Positions 17,664 through 27,423 of a stretch of DNA of 64,000 nucleotides are shown here, piece after piece. A program made the translations under genes and the position numbers. A model generated the notes under the pieces. That model worked only from the letters and a program-made list of their open reading frames with translations, was not told the origin of the DNA and searched no databases. Numbering within the stretch: position 1 is the stretch's first letter; each line of letters starts with the position of its first letter. The stretch is from Pseudomonadota bacterium (GTDB lineage Bacteria; Desulfobacterota; Desulfobacteria; Desulfobacterales; Desulfolunaceae), in contig JAHIRD010000027.1 of the NCBI GenBank assembly GCA_018818835.1, positions 124,001 through 188,000 on the forward strand, given 5' to 3'.

Positions 17664-18610
17664 GGGGCCTTTCCGCAGGCATAAAGAATATCATTAATTG
17701 CAGCAACGGGATTGAAAGGTTTTGACAGCACAGGGTGCTTAACCATGAATTCTATAACTTCAGGCTTAAGTTTAACACCATTGCTCAGCTCTAAAGAAAC
17801 GCCTATCCGCCGACCATACATTATAACTTGGAATGGGTATTCCGACACTAATTCAAGCACGTCATCAGCCGTTTGTCTCTTTTCGGCATACCGTTTTTTT
17901 TCATTTTGATTTAATGAATCATAGAATTGTAAATAAAACTGAAAGTATTCTCTTACTGTAACAATAAATTGTATCTCTGCATACAACCCATCTTTTTCAA
18001 CGGATAAGCAAAACTCTGACCCGTTTTTTAGATAAATATTTAGGATAAGATTTTTCACTGACTCAATATGATTTGAAATATAGTCCATACCAAACGCGTT
18101 GATGAGCTCTTTAACCCATATATTCGAGTATTTTTTTCTTAATTCAGCTGTGTTTGCACTGCATTCATTTAGCGCTGAATAACTGTTTTGGTATTGAATA
18201 AATAAATTACATATACCGTCCCTATACTCAGCGGCACTGTAATTTGAAATTTCCTTTAAATATTAATCAAACCTTATATCGGAAAAATTATCTAAAAATA
18301 TTTTTACTTCTTCGGGTTTTTTGTTCTCCACGACCAAGAATACATCTAATTCCTTTGACATGGCATTGTTCACAAAACAAGCAACAAATAATGCAACAAC
18401 CATGTATACGCGAATTGATTTATTAATTTGAGCAACAGAAACAATTGTATTTAAGGTACTTGGGCTTGGTCCAAAAATATTTGCCCAGGCACCAGCTCCT
18501 ACCCCAACAGAAAGAACATTTCCAAGCTTTAACCGTTTATTAATTTCATTAATAGTGTCGATGCAGCATTTCTCCAACTTTAAATGATGAATATCCGGGT
18601 AGCGAGCCAT
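17648..18610 (-). pseudogene. Unrecognised gene interrupted by an in-frame TAA
   Basis: AGGATAG precedes ATG 18610. The frame encodes 115 residues with a membrane segment (VYMVVALFVACFV, about residues 69-81), then reaches TAA (18265-18263). The same frame then stays open for another 204 residues to 17648 without an ATG, GTG or TTG near the stop; the next ATG is at 18088. The whole is 321 codons. Both halves have the same base composition and the same charged, helical style. A nonsense mutation in one gene is more likely than two genes. Function unknown. Confidence 0.6.
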
Positions 18611-18902
18611 AACTATCCTTATCTATAGAGTTAAAATCACTAATAATCAACCATATATACAATATGGTTTTATTTGGTATTAAATATTTTATTCTTTGTA
18701 AAGTCATATTTATAATCTTTGAAATAATATGAATTTGGTAACTTTTTCAACATTCGTTCACGGGTAAACTCCACTCGGCTCCAGGTTCCGGCTTGGGATG
18801 CATAATTTTTTTATTAACCACCTGTTCCAATCGGTTGCTAAAGCACACGAAGAGCTTGAATAAGGGCAAAAGGCACGCACTATAGCTGTGCCGGGGCAGG
18901 CT

Positions 18903-18960
18903 CTTTAAAAAAGGTTGATCCGCTGTCGCCAAGGCTATGACTGGACAGGTAAATATATTT
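18903..18960 (+). repeat. Left arm of long inverted repeat
   Basis: This arm contains TTGATCCG and then GTCGCCAAGGCTATGAC (18925-18941). The 17-base core is repeated exactly in inverse orientation at 19641-19657, and similarity extends to about 50 bases either side of it, including an A-tract and GG..GG.AAATA. Confidence 0.7.
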
Positions 18961-19556
18961 TGTTTTATGGTTTCATTCGTTTGAACTTATTAAGTTGGCC
19001 GCCAATACAATCGTACTCAGTTAAAATCTTCATACATCCCATGAGTCTTATATGTCCCATAGAACCCATAGGAATTCAGAACAATCAGAGTATAAAAAAT
19101 TAAACCCAAAAGAAAAAATGCATGCACGTGTCAAAAAGATATGCTAAGGAATCATAGTCATATGATTTTTATAAACGAAACTATAAACTTTCCTCGGCAT
19201 GATTGAAATTAACTCGGGCTGGAAAAGCTGATCCGATTCGCTCTGCACCTTTTTCCATCTGGCTGTTTGCAGCGCTATACATAGTAAAAGACACCTTGAT
19301 TTATCTTCGAATATTTGGAATTCTACTGATTGCCTTTTCATGCACTTCTTTTACGGTAACGATTGAAATTGGGAGATAATGAATGAAAATAACGAAGAAA
19401 AAGTTCGAATTGGCTGTTGCAGAAAGAGCATCTTAGATAAGTCATATCCGGTTTGATGCACGGAGTCATAAAAAAAGCTCTGTGATCTTTGTGCCTCCGT
19501 GAGAGATATGTTTTTTGGTAGGGGCCGCATCGTTCGAAGGCTCTTGCCTCCAGAAG

Positions 19557-19603
19557 CATGGCTGGAGCCATGAGGTACACACTCCCAGGCAGGAGCCTGG
19601 GAG
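19557..19603. repeat. REP-like double hairpin
   Basis: CATGGCT-GG-AGCCATG (19557-19572) is followed after nine bases by CTCCCAGGC-AGGA-GCCTGGGAG (19582-19603). The arrangement resembles palindromic intergenic repeats that occur in many copies per genome. Confidence 0.6.
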
Positions 19604-19619
19604 CGAGAAGAACAAAACA

Positions 19620-19677
19620 TAATACCTATTTGCCAATCCCGTCATAGCCTTGGCGACGACGGATCAAATTTTTTTAA
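19620..19677 (-). repeat. Right arm of long inverted repeat
   Basis: Reverse complement of the arm at 18903-18960; exact core at 19641-19657. Together the arms bound about 775 bases that contain no gene, like the ends of a degenerate non-autonomous element. Confidence 0.7.
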
Positions 19678-19826
19678 GATTATCCTCGCGCTGGCGGGGA
19701 TGCCCAGCCCCCTCGTAGTAAGGGGTTTGGCTCCCGGATGGGCCGCCAGAGGAATTTCTTGCCCTTCTTCGTGTCCTTCAGTGAGCTACGCGAACGGGTA
19801 GTGAGTAAACAGTTGTCCCCAGAATG

Positions 19827-20912
19827 TCAGGGTGCGATCAGTTTATCCATTTGATCAATCAGGATATCCGTCTGATTTTCAAGAACGCTTCCGGTGTGCT
19901 TGAACGTGATGACCCCACCTTTATCGACAATAAAATAAGCGATGTCATGTTTTCCCCAATTATATGTTTTCCATCCCGTGTAAACACCGTATGTTTCCCC
20001 TGTTTTACCGTTCTTGTCATAAAAGAAAATAATTTCCCGCCCATCGACATTCAGTGACGTTGCAAAGTCCATATTCACGGCAGGCAGACTATCATTGATC
20101 CCGAGAATGCCGAAGCCCCTGGATTTAAATTCGTCCAGATTTGCTTTAAATTCACTGTACATTTGGATCCCCTCTTCGGAGGAGGTATTATCGAAGAAGG
20201 TCAGAATAAGGCCGTTTTCGCTTAATTCAAGCTGGTTATATAGTGTTAGATTTGCGCCGCACTGAGCCTGGAGGCCGAAGTCAATGGCATGATCCCCTGG
20301 CTCATTTCCATCATCGTCATGGGTGACAAGCATTCCACCAGCTGTATAGTCTTCCGGGTTGCCGGTATAATGACCCGTCATTTTATCCACTTCCATCAAA
20401 AGTGTCGCGGTCTGATTTTCAAGAAGAGTGGCCGTAGAAATATATTGGAAATGAAGTTCACGGTTTGAGTTGATAAGGTAATAGCCTCGCATCAGCTGTG
20501 ATGAAACAATTCCGTAACTATCCGACACACTGCCGTCAACATCGGAAAGAAATGTAACATCAGGAGCGATGGACTCTGCAAATTGTCTGTGGGATTCAAC
20601 CGATTCCTTATTGATACCTATGACGGCAATACCACGGCTTTTAAAATACTCAATATTTCGCTGAAACTCAGCAAATTCAGCTGTTCAGCCAGGTGAGTTG
20701 TCCAGGATATAAAAGGCAAGGACTGCGCCGTTCATCCCGTCTTCATTGATCAGGTCACTGAGTTTTACCTCAGCATTGTACTGATCCGGCATGGTAAAAT
20801 CCGGTACAGTATCTCCGATTTCAAAAATAGAACTCTGATCGCATGCGACAAAAAAAACAGTCAAAGCAATCAATACGGCGGCTGCACCTATGGCAGTCCA
20901 ATGTCGTTTCAT
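19827..20912 (-). CDS. Selenocysteine peroxiredoxin lipoprotein, tandem domains
   Basis: 361 residues if TGA (20687-20685) is read as selenocysteine 76. AAGGAGG precedes ATG 20912. The signal peptide ends in lipobox FVAC. Domain 1 is a BCP/PrxQ peroxiredoxin: GDTVPDFTMPDQ, AVLAFYILDNSPG-U-TAEFAEFQ, then GIAVIGINKESVESHRQF and FLSDVDGSVSDSYGI. The TGA falls exactly on the peroxidatic cysteine of the DNTPGCT motif, and the frame is open on both sides for the full family length. A SECIS-like hairpin follows the TGA. Domain 2 repeats the fold (FFDNTSSEEG, GFGILGINDS, AYFIVDKGG) but lacks the cysteine; both domains end in similar LENQT segments. It should reduce peroxides in the periplasm. The alternative, a broken gene with a nonsense mutation, is much less likely at this residue. 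Confidence 0.85.
20656..20687 (-). promoter_or_regulatory. UGA codon and SECIS-like hairpin
   Basis: Four bases after the TGA, GCTGAA (20681-20676) pairs with TTCAGC (20665-20660) around a ten-base loop TTTGCTGAGT. Bacterial SECIS elements sit immediately 3' of the UGA inside the coding region and present a G(U)-containing apical loop, as here. Pairing is read by eye. Confidence 0.55.
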
Positions 20913-21290
20913 ATGACCTCCTTTTTAATAAACACGTGTGACCCGTTTCTGCAGCTTCATTTATCATTCGGGGCGAAAGACTCGCACAGCAACTTATCTG
21001 AAGCCATGAACGGAAGTCTCAATGAATAAATATATTGCTGTACATGACCGGACATTAATCGAAAAGTGTTTCTAAAATGTTTCTTTAAATGTAAAATTTG
21101 TTACCGTTGGACGTTAACATCGTCATAAGTCCCATGGGTCCCATACGTCCCAGAGGACTCACAGGCCCCAGAGGAAATACGCCATTTTTATTTCAAAATT
21201 TATTTGGGTATTGTTGGAGTTTGGAAGGAGCGGTGAATAAAAACGACAGGATTTTTCCCAATTAGCAGCAAAACAATCAATAATTAAGGC
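20913..21290. other. Intergenic region with 9-base periodic repeat
   Basis: No gene is seen. The segment at 21121-21174 reads as six imperfect copies of a 9-mer based on GTCCCATRN (GTCCCATGG, GTCCCATAC, GTCCCAGAG and variants). A similar run occurs at 19029-19080. Confidence 0.5.
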
Positions 21291-21611
21291 TCAATCCACC
21301 GAAAGGTTCCGGCGGTTAATTTCCTTTTGAATCTCTTTCTGTTTCATAAGAAGGTCCAGACCGCCTTCGCCGCCCAGTAAAAAAGGAGCCTGGGATATCT
21401 CCTGGTCATGGCGGGTATAATCGGCTCGCTCACTCATATCGGCTTTGTTTCCAATATCTTTGATACGATCATTGATGCCGTGATAATAATTGACAAGATC
21501 GGTGTCCGTCATACCCTTTAGTTTGGTTTTGAACGCATCATGGGCACATGCAGCAAAGATCAAACAGGAAAGCAGGAAAAAGAAACCCGGAAAAAACCAT
21601 TTTTTTATCAT
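21291..21611 (-). CDS. Small putative lipoprotein
   Basis: 106 residues. The signal peptide has a long hydrophobic core and a good lipobox (LIFAAC, Cys22). The mature part is short, charged and helical (LKGMTDTDLVNYYHGINDRI, later LMKQKEIQKEINRRNL), suggesting a coiled-coil periplasmic protein anchored to a membrane. No family recognised. It lies alone between the peroxiredoxin gene and the chemotaxis operon, on the same strand as both. Confidence 0.7.
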   Translation of the reverse strand: MIKKWFFPGFFFLLSCLIFAACAHDAFKTKLKGMTDTDLVNYYHGINDRIKDIGNKADMSERADYTRHDQEISQAPFLLGGEGGLDLLMKQKEIQKEINRRNLSVD

Positions 21612-21707
21612 ACATTACCCCTGTGCGTTAAAGGTTTACGATTTTCAATGTCATTCTTTTTCCCATAATATCGCAGCTGTTGTCAATAAATTGAAAATCC
21701 GAACCAT

Positions 21708-21834
21708 GATGGCGTCGAAAAACGTCCCATATACGGCGTCGTGTTTGGCCGGATGTTCGACATACGCTTCACGTATGCCGTAATCCCGGCCAAACACTAT
21801 GCCTTGCCATCCGCTGACTTTTTACGAGTTCATC
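21708..21834. repeat. MITE-like inverted repeat element
   Basis: The left end GATGGCGTCGAAAAACGTC and the right end, read as complement (GATGAACTCGTAAAAAGTC), are imperfect terminal inverted repeats. Inside, GTGTTTGGCCGG pairs with CCGGCCAAACAC, with an inner CATACG/CGTATG, so the element folds into one long hairpin. The first 36 bases recur at 60229. It may also end transcription of the chemotaxis operon. Confidence 0.6.
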
Positions 21835-21860
21835 AACCTTAATATGTCCATGGTTTCATT

Positions 21861-24131
21861 TTAATATTTTTCAAAATCCTTATCCATGGGATCCCCCTCC
21901 ATGGTAAAATCATCTTTCATATCAAGGGATATCCCAACTTTACTGGCTTTAAAGCCCTTTTTATTGGTGATCATGGTGGCCGGTTGCCTGCCTTTTTTTC
22001 CCATATCAGCCACAGCCCTGTCCGGCATTGGGGCGACCGGAATCCGATTTCTATGGCCCATGTAGCCGCCGCCGTCACCAATATTGAAAAAGGAAATGAC
22101 ATCCTTGAGTTGCTCGGCCTGGGCTGCCAGTTCTTCAGCGGTGGATGACATTTCTTCGCTGGATGAGGCGTTTTGTTGAATCACCTGGTCCAATTGCTGA
22201 ATGGCCTGGTTGATCTGTGCCACGCCTGTGCTCTGTTCATTTGAGGCTGCATTGATTTCCTGAACCAGTTCTGCGGTGCGCTTAATATCAGGGACTATTT
22301 TATTGAGCATTTCGCCTGCGCTTTCCGCGATATCCACGCTGGTGGTGGACAGGGTGCCTATTTCAGCTGCCGCTGTCTGACTCCGTTCTGCAAGTTTTCG
22401 TACGGCATCTGCAACAACGGCAAAGCCCTTGCCGTGGACGCCTGCACGGGCCGCTTCAATGGCTGCATTCAAGGCCAGCATGTTGGTCTGCCGAGCGATT
22501 TCTTCGATAATATTAATTTTGTCTGCAATTTCCTTCATTGCTGTGACGGTTTTGGCCACAGCATCGCCACCCTTGGCCGCATCTTCGGCCGTGCGCATGG
22601 CGATTTTTTCGGTCTGCTGGGCATTATCCGCATTCTGCTTGATGCTGCCGGCCATTTCCTCCATGGACGAGGAAACCTGCTCCACGGATGCGGCCTGTTC
22701 TGAGGCACCCTGGGCCATCTGATCCGACGCAGAACTCAACTCCTGGCTGCCGGTGGCCACATTTTCCGTGGCTGTTTTCACTTCATGCACAACCTGTTTG
22801 AGCTTGCCAAGCATATTTTTCATGGACAACAAAAGCTGCCCCAGTTCATCTTTTCCCGGAATAATGATATCCATGGTAAGATCCCCGCCGGCCATGCCGT
22901 TTGATATCGTAACACCTTGGAACAACGGTTCCTCTACATATTTCCTGCTCATGTAAAAGACCCAGATAAAGGCCCCGATGACAAAAAGGGCAATGGTGAC
23001 AAGAATCACGAAAACCTGGCTGCGCATGGATGCGTTGAGTTGCTGTTCCTTGTTCAGGATCTGCTGATGAAGGTCGTCAATATAGACTCCGGAGGCAACG
23101 ATCCAGTTCCATTTTTTAAAATAACGCACATAGGAAAGTTTGGGTTCGGGTTTGTCCGATCCCACTTTAGCGAAATAGTATTCAATATAGGTGTCTCCTT
23201 TGGCTACCGACTCATCCACCTGATCCCGTATATAAAATTTGCCATTGGTGTCCTTGCTGTCCTGCATGTTTTTCCCTATCAGATCCTTGTTGGGATGCAT
23301 GACCATCCTATACTCTGTATCCACAATATAAAAATAATCGTCTTTCCCGTACCGCATACTTGCGATGATTTCCTTGATCCTGTTCTGCCCCTCGATTTCA
23401 GCCTGATCCACATAGATACCCGTCCCGATCACCCAGTTCAGGGGCTTAAACAACCGGACATAGGACAATTTCCGGACCTGACGTGTGGCGTCGTTGGGAT
23501 CGGGCCAGAAATAGCTGACAAACCCATCGGATGTGGGGCTGGACTGACAAACACGGACCATTTCAAGAAACAGAGGATTGGTGGTGCCTTCGGCCATCAC
23601 CACTTTCCCGTTTTTGGAATAACTGCTCAAATCCGTGCCATTCAAATCAGGTATAATCGGGTGCATGACCATGTATCCCTTGGTATCGTTGATCCAGAAA
23701 TAACCGCTTTCATCATAACGGATGCTTTCAATGGTCTTCATGGCCTCTTTTTTAATCCTGGCAAGGGCCACGTCGCTTAACTTATCAGAACCTTGGTTAG
23801 CCTGGATTTCCCGATCGTATTCTTTTTTAACCATGGAATAGGGAATGTCCACCATGGATTTCAGACTGCCACCATACTGTTGTTTGATGGCATCCACAGT
23901 GGCTGACTGCTGGTAGGTTTTTTCCAGCATGGTATAGGTGGCATCCACCAGATCCTTCAAGCTCTGCCGTGTCTGGTTCATAAGCTCGGACGTGTAGGTA
24001 CCGATGTCTGTATTGGCTTGATGAATGGTCTTGTACAGGGAATACCCCCCCACCACTCCCACGGAGGTAACAATGCTGGTGATAACAATAAAAATGATCT
24101 TGGATTTGATTTTTATATCTCTAAAATTCAT
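21861..24131 (-). CDS. Methyl-accepting chemotaxis protein, double Cache sensor
   Basis: 756 residues. Transmembrane helix at about 11-32; a periplasmic sensor with two Cache repeats, each with a YF-I-DT-GYMVMHP-like core ([17 protein letters not shown] and [17 protein letters not shown]); a second helix near 385-405; HAMP; then a signalling hairpin with the conserved tip [21 protein letters not shown]. Methylation-helix Glu/Gln pairs are present. The C-terminus ends in DFEKY, an aromatic tail that may act as a CheR/CheB tether. Double Cache sensors usually bind small organic acids or amino acids. It is the last gene of the chemotaxis operon. Confidence 0.93.
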   Translation of the reverse strand: MNFRDIKIKSKIIFIVITSIVTSVGVVGGYSLYKTIHQANTDIGTYTSELMNQTRQSLKDLVDATYTMLEKTYQQSATVDAIKQQYGGSLKSMVDIPYSMVKKEYDREIQANQGSDKLSDVALARIKKEAMKTIESIRYDESGYFWINDTKGYMVMHPIIPDLNGTDLSSYSKNGKVVMAEGTTNPLFLEMVRVCQSSPTSDGFVSYFWPDPNDATRQVRKLSYVRLFKPLNWVIGTGIYVDQAEIEGQNRIKEIIASMRYGKDDYFYIVDTEYRMVMHPNKDLIGKNMQDSKDTNGKFYIRDQVDESVAKGDTYIEYYFAKVGSDKPEPKLSYVRYFKKWNWIVASGVYIDDLHQQILNKEQQLNASMRSQVFVILVTIALFVIGAFIWVFYMSRKYVEEPLFQGVTISNGMAGGDLTMDIIIPGKDELGQLLLSMKNMLGKLKQVVHEVKTATENVATGSQELSSASDQMAQGASEQAASVEQVSSSMEEMAGSIKQNADNAQQTEKIAMRTAEDAAKGGDAVAKTVTAMKEIADKINIIEEIARQTNMLALNAAIEAARAGVHGKGFAVVADAVRKLAERSQTAAAEIGTLSTTSVDIAESAGEMLNKIVPDIKRTAELVQEINAASNEQSTGVAQINQAIQQLDQVIQQNASSSEEMSSTAEELAAQAEQLKDVISFFNIGDGGGYMGHRNRIPVAPMPDRAVADMGKKGRQPATMITNKKGFKASKVGISLDMKDDFTMEGDPMDKDFEKY

Positions 24132-24184
24132 GGTACCTCCTTGCTTAAACTGGGTCCTTGTTTGTCGCGTTTCTCTTTTTATAA

Positions 24185-24802
24185 TCAGACAGGCTGGTCA
24201 AAAATCACCACGTCGGTTTTTTTCTCAAGTTGTTTGGATATCCTGATAAGTTTTTTCTGCTCCAAGACAGCCAGGTGAGAGGACTTCATGGAATGGCTTC
24301 GTCTCAGATAAACATTGCCCGTATCTGTATGGAAAAACACCTTTCTTGATTTATGCCCCCCCAGATCCTGTCCCATGACCGGGATATGTTCATGGGCAAG
24401 AAACTCGAGAACGAATTCGGATATTTTTGACCCCACCGAATTGACGTGGGGAAGGCCGGGTATCACATTGGCTCCGCCAAAAACTTTTGCATTTAATTTT
24501 TGTTTTTCCCCACCCAGCTTCATCATGGCATTGATCAACAGTTCCATGGCATTGATGCTGAATCGAGCCGGTGCATTGAACTCCTGAAAACTGGCCTTAC
24601 CCGGAACAAGGATATGATTCATGCCACCGACCTTGTTCTTTCTGTCAAACAGGCAGACAGCCACGCAGGAGCCCAAAAAGGTCGTGATCACCACAGGTTC
24701 CCGGCTCGCAAAATACTCACCAATGTGGATGTCCACCTTTTTTAACTGACCATTTCCTGGCAAAATCATTTGGTGGTCACGGCCCATCTCTACCCCACTC
24801 AT
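24185..24802 (-). CDS. cheD: Chemoreceptor glutamine deamidase CheD
   Basis: 205 residues. It shows the CheD active-site elements [14 protein letters not shown] (catalytic Cys), GGMNHILVP (catalytic His) and KVFGGANVI. CheD deamidates glutamines on chemoreceptors and can be sequestered by CheY-P. It follows cheB after six bases, so the two are co-translated. The C-terminal 40 residues after VYLRR are basic and outside the core domain. Confidence 0.93.
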   Translation of the reverse strand: MSGVEMGRDHQMILPGNGQLKKVDIHIGEYFASREPVVITTFLGSCVAVCLFDRKNKVGGMNHILVPGKASFQEFNAPARFSINAMELLINAMMKLGGEKQKLNAKVFGGANVIPGLPHVNSVGSKISEFVLEFLAHEHIPVMGQDLGGHKSRKVFFHTDTGNVYLRRSHSMKSSHLAVLEQKKLIRISKQLEKKTDVVIFDQPV

Positions 24803-24808
24803 TTCGGT

Positions 24809-25876
24809 TTATGGCAAAGCACAGGCCCTTATGACATCCCCTGCAATTTTTCCAAGGGGGAGTATTTTATCAACCCCTCCATGTTTAATGGCCTCTTTAG
24901 GCATTCCAAACACCACACAGGTCTCTTCATCCTGGGCAATGGTGTAGGCACCGGCCTGCTTCATTTCCAGCATACCTTTGGCACCGTCATCCCCCATGCC
25001 CGTCATGATCACACCCACGGCGTTTTTTCCTGCGTATCGTGCCGCCGAACGGAAAAGCACATCCACGGAAGGACGATGCCGCGACACCAGAGGACCTGTT
25101 TTAACTTCAACATAGTACCTTGCCCCGCTCCGCTTGATCAGAACATGATAATTCCCAGGGGCGATAAGAACCTGACCCCGGAGAATCGTGTCATTATCCT
25201 CTGCCTCTTTCACGTTGACCTGGCAAAGGCCGTTCAAGCGGTTGGAAAACGCCCGGGTAAAATTCTCAGGCATGTGCTGGACAACAACCATACCCGGAGC
25301 ATCCGGGGGAAGGCTTTCAAGAAAAACCTTCAACGCCTCTGTCCCTCCTGTGGAAGCACCCACTGCCACAACTTTTTCCGTGGTTTTCAGCATGGCTTTT
25401 GTGGCTGGCGCCAGGATGGCATCAGCCGTACGCTTCGGTTCCACAGCCCTTTGTCTGGAAAGTTTTTTCAGATGGATTGACGCGGCAGCTTTCACACTGT
25501 CACAAATCCTGATTCTGGATTCTTCCAGAAATTGTTTGGTCCCCATGCTGGGTTTCTGTATAATCTCAACGGCTCCGTATTCCAGAGCCTTAAGGGCGGT
25601 TTCAGACTGTGCCACAGCCAGACTGGAACAAATCACCACGGGAATAGGATGCTGACTCATCAGTTTACGTAAAAAGGTAATCCCGTCCATTTTAGGCATT
25701 TCCACATCCAACGTTATCACATCCGGAACGGCATCCCTCATTTTCCGGGCGGCCACATAGGGATCCGAGGCTGTGTCCATCACTTCAATCTCTGGGTCAG
25801 ATGACAAGATATCCGATAAGGTCTGTCTTACCAGGGCCGAGTCATCAACAATTAGGACTTTAATTTTAGAATTCAT
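24809..25876 (-). CDS. cheB: Chemotaxis methylesterase CheB
   Basis: 355 residues. Receiver with VDDSALVRQ and phosphoacceptor in [11 protein letters not shown], linker, then the CheB methylesterase domain with the catalytic triad in [11 protein letters not shown] (Ser), VVQHMPENF (His) and [11 protein letters not shown] (Asp). It removes receptor methyl groups and works against CheR, encoded just upstream in the operon. Confidence 0.96.
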   Translation of the reverse strand: MNSKIKVLIVDDSALVRQTLSDILSSDPEIEVMDTASDPYVAARKMRDAVPDVITLDVEMPKMDGITFLRKLMSQHPIPVVICSSLAVAQSETALKALEYGAVEIIQKPSMGTKQFLEESRIRICDSVKAAASIHLKKLSRQRAVEPKRTADAILAPATKAMLKTTEKVVAVGASTGGTEALKVFLESLPPDAPGMVVVQHMPENFTRAFSNRLNGLCQVNVKEAEDNDTILRGQVLIAPGNYHVLIKRSGARYYVEVKTGPLVSRHRPSVDVLFRSAARYAGKNAVGVIMTGMGDDGAKGMLEMKQAGAYTIAQDEETCVVFGMPKEAIKHGGVDKILPLGKIAGDVIRACALP

Positions 25877-25908
25877 TTGTTTCCTTTTATACGAAAAGGA
25901 TTCACCCG

Positions 25909-26778
25909 TTATGCTTCAATTCGCTTGTAAATTGTTGGGGCAACGGGAACAACAGGCAGCAAGTTGCAATCAAGCAGCTCGGAATGTCCCATGAACAGAT
26001 ATCCTCCCGGAACCAGTTTATTGCAGAGTTTCACCAGTAAACGTTCCGTTGTGGGTTTATCAAAATAAATAATAACGTTTCTGCAGAAAAGAATATCCAT
26101 GTTCTGACGTATCCTGAAGTCATTATCCATCAGGTTCAACTGACGAAACATAATTTTTCTTCTGAGCTCCGGCCTGATTCGAACAAGATTCTTTGTCTTG
26201 TCTTTGCTTTTGAGGAGGTATCGTTTTCTGAATTCCATGGGAACCGGGTTTATAAGCTGTGCATCATAGATCCCTGCCAGAGCTGTGTCCAGAACCTTTG
26301 TGGAAATATCCGTGGCAAGAATGGAAAAATCAAAGCCAGGTTGAACCCTGGCGTATTCACTCAATATCATGGCAAGGGTATAAGGTTCATCGCCTCTGGA
26401 GCAGGCACTGCTCCAGGCCATAAGTTTTCTGACCACGCCCGTTCCGTTTCGGCTGACAAGATCCGGCAGTGCCGTTGACAGGAGGTATTCAAAATGGTGA
26501 GACTCCCTGAAAAAATCTGTTTTATTGGTGGTAATCACATCTATGAAATGGGAGAGCTCGTCGTCCATACCCTGATGACTGAATAAATATCTGCAATATT
26601 CCGAATAAGAATCCATACCCAGCTGACTGACTCGTTTGCGAAGCCTGGATTCAATCATGCCCCGCTTGATATCCGGCATTTTAATACCCATCCTGCTATG
26701 GATAAAATTGCCCAGATCCCTGAAATCACTTTGGGAAAGTTTCATCGTGGCAAAACCATCTGACAAGGCGTCCGGCAT
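25909..26778 (-). CDS. cheR: Chemotaxis methyltransferase CheR
   Basis: 289 residues. N-terminal helical CheR domain, then the SAM-binding domain with [32 protein letters not shown] and the downstream [14 protein letters not shown] motif. It methylates receptor glutamates. No TPR extension is present. It lies between cheW and cheB. Confidence 0.95.
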   Translation of the reverse strand: MPDALSDGFATMKLSQSDFRDLGNFIHSRMGIKMPDIKRGMIESRLRKRVSQLGMDSYSEYCRYLFSHQGMDDELSHFIDVITTNKTDFFRESHHFEYLLSTALPDLVSRNGTGVVRKLMAWSSACSRGDEPYTLAMILSEYARVQPGFDFSILATDISTKVLDTALAGIYDAQLINPVPMEFRKRYLLKSKDKTKNLVRIRPELRRKIMFRQLNLMDNDFRIRQNMDILFCRNVIIYFDKPTTERLLVKLCNKLVPGGYLFMGHSELLDCNLLPVVPVAPTIYKRIEA

Positions 26779-26810
26779 GAATTCATCCTTTTTTTAAAAA
26801 CATACGGCAT

Positions 26811-27353
26811 TCATATCCTCAGGGCCTGGTCGTCATCGGTTTCATTGGCCTGGCCTGGTGAATACGAACTCTCCTCATTTTCTAAGGCAATGGAGAGTTC
26901 ATCGCTTGAGAAAATTTTGTCAATATCCAGAATAATGATGAATTCATCGTTCTTTTTACCCATTCCTTTGATAAAATCGGTCTTAAGCCTCATCCCCAGT
27001 TTTGGGGCCGGTTCAATCTGATCCGGTTCAAGGTTCAGAACCTCCCGGACAGAATCGGCAAGGGCACCGATGCGTGTTGTTTCTCCATCCAGGGTCAACT
27101 CCATGATAATGATACAGGTATCGACTTTCTTTTCTGTTTTCGTCAGGCCGAATTTCAGCCTCAAATCCACAACCGGAACAACCCCACCCCGAAGATTAAT
27201 AACACCTCGCATAAACCCGGGCATTCGAGGAACCTTGGTAATTTCCGTAAAATCAAGGACCTCTCTGACCTGCTTAATATCCAATGCATAGACTTCTTCA
27301 TCCAGAGTGAATGTCAGGTATTGGCTTGTTTCAACGACGCCTTCAATGGCCAT
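26811..27353 (-). CDS. cheW: Chemotaxis coupling protein CheW
   Basis: 180 residues. CheW fold: YLTFTLDEEVYALDIKQVREVL, the FMRGVINLRGGVVPVVDLRLKFG core and the later IGALADSVREVLNL. It bridges CheA and receptors. The last 25 residues are an acidic, disordered tail (NEESSYSPGQANETDDDQ). Located between an MCP gene and cheR. Confidence 0.95.
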   Translation of the reverse strand: MAIEGVVETSQYLTFTLDEEVYALDIKQVREVLDFTEITKVPRMPGFMRGVINLRGGVVPVVDLRLKFGLTKTEKKVDTCIIIMELTLDGETTRIGALADSVREVLNLEPDQIEPAPKLGMRLKTDFIKGMGKKNDEFIIILDIDKIFSSDELSIALENEESSYSPGQANETDDDQALRI

Positions 27354-27423
27354 GGTGTTTTCCTCCTATGTTAAACGCTTTATCATCAAACCATTTACTG
27401 AGGGTATAGACTCTATCCTCCAT

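Larger units (their letters stand above)
18611..19826. other. Gene-free, repeat-rich region
   Basis: No convincing coding sequence in 1.2 kb. It holds an ACCATAT...ATATGGT hairpin near 18642-18666, the two arms of a long inverted repeat, a 9-base periodic repeat near 19029-19080, a double hairpin at 19557-19603, and sequences like common decayed intergenic repeats (near 19455-19505 and 19758-19805). Confidence 0.6.

Noticed and set aside
22917-23780. 287-codon open frame on the plus strand
   Set aside because: Antisense to the Cache receptor gene; no recognisable domain.
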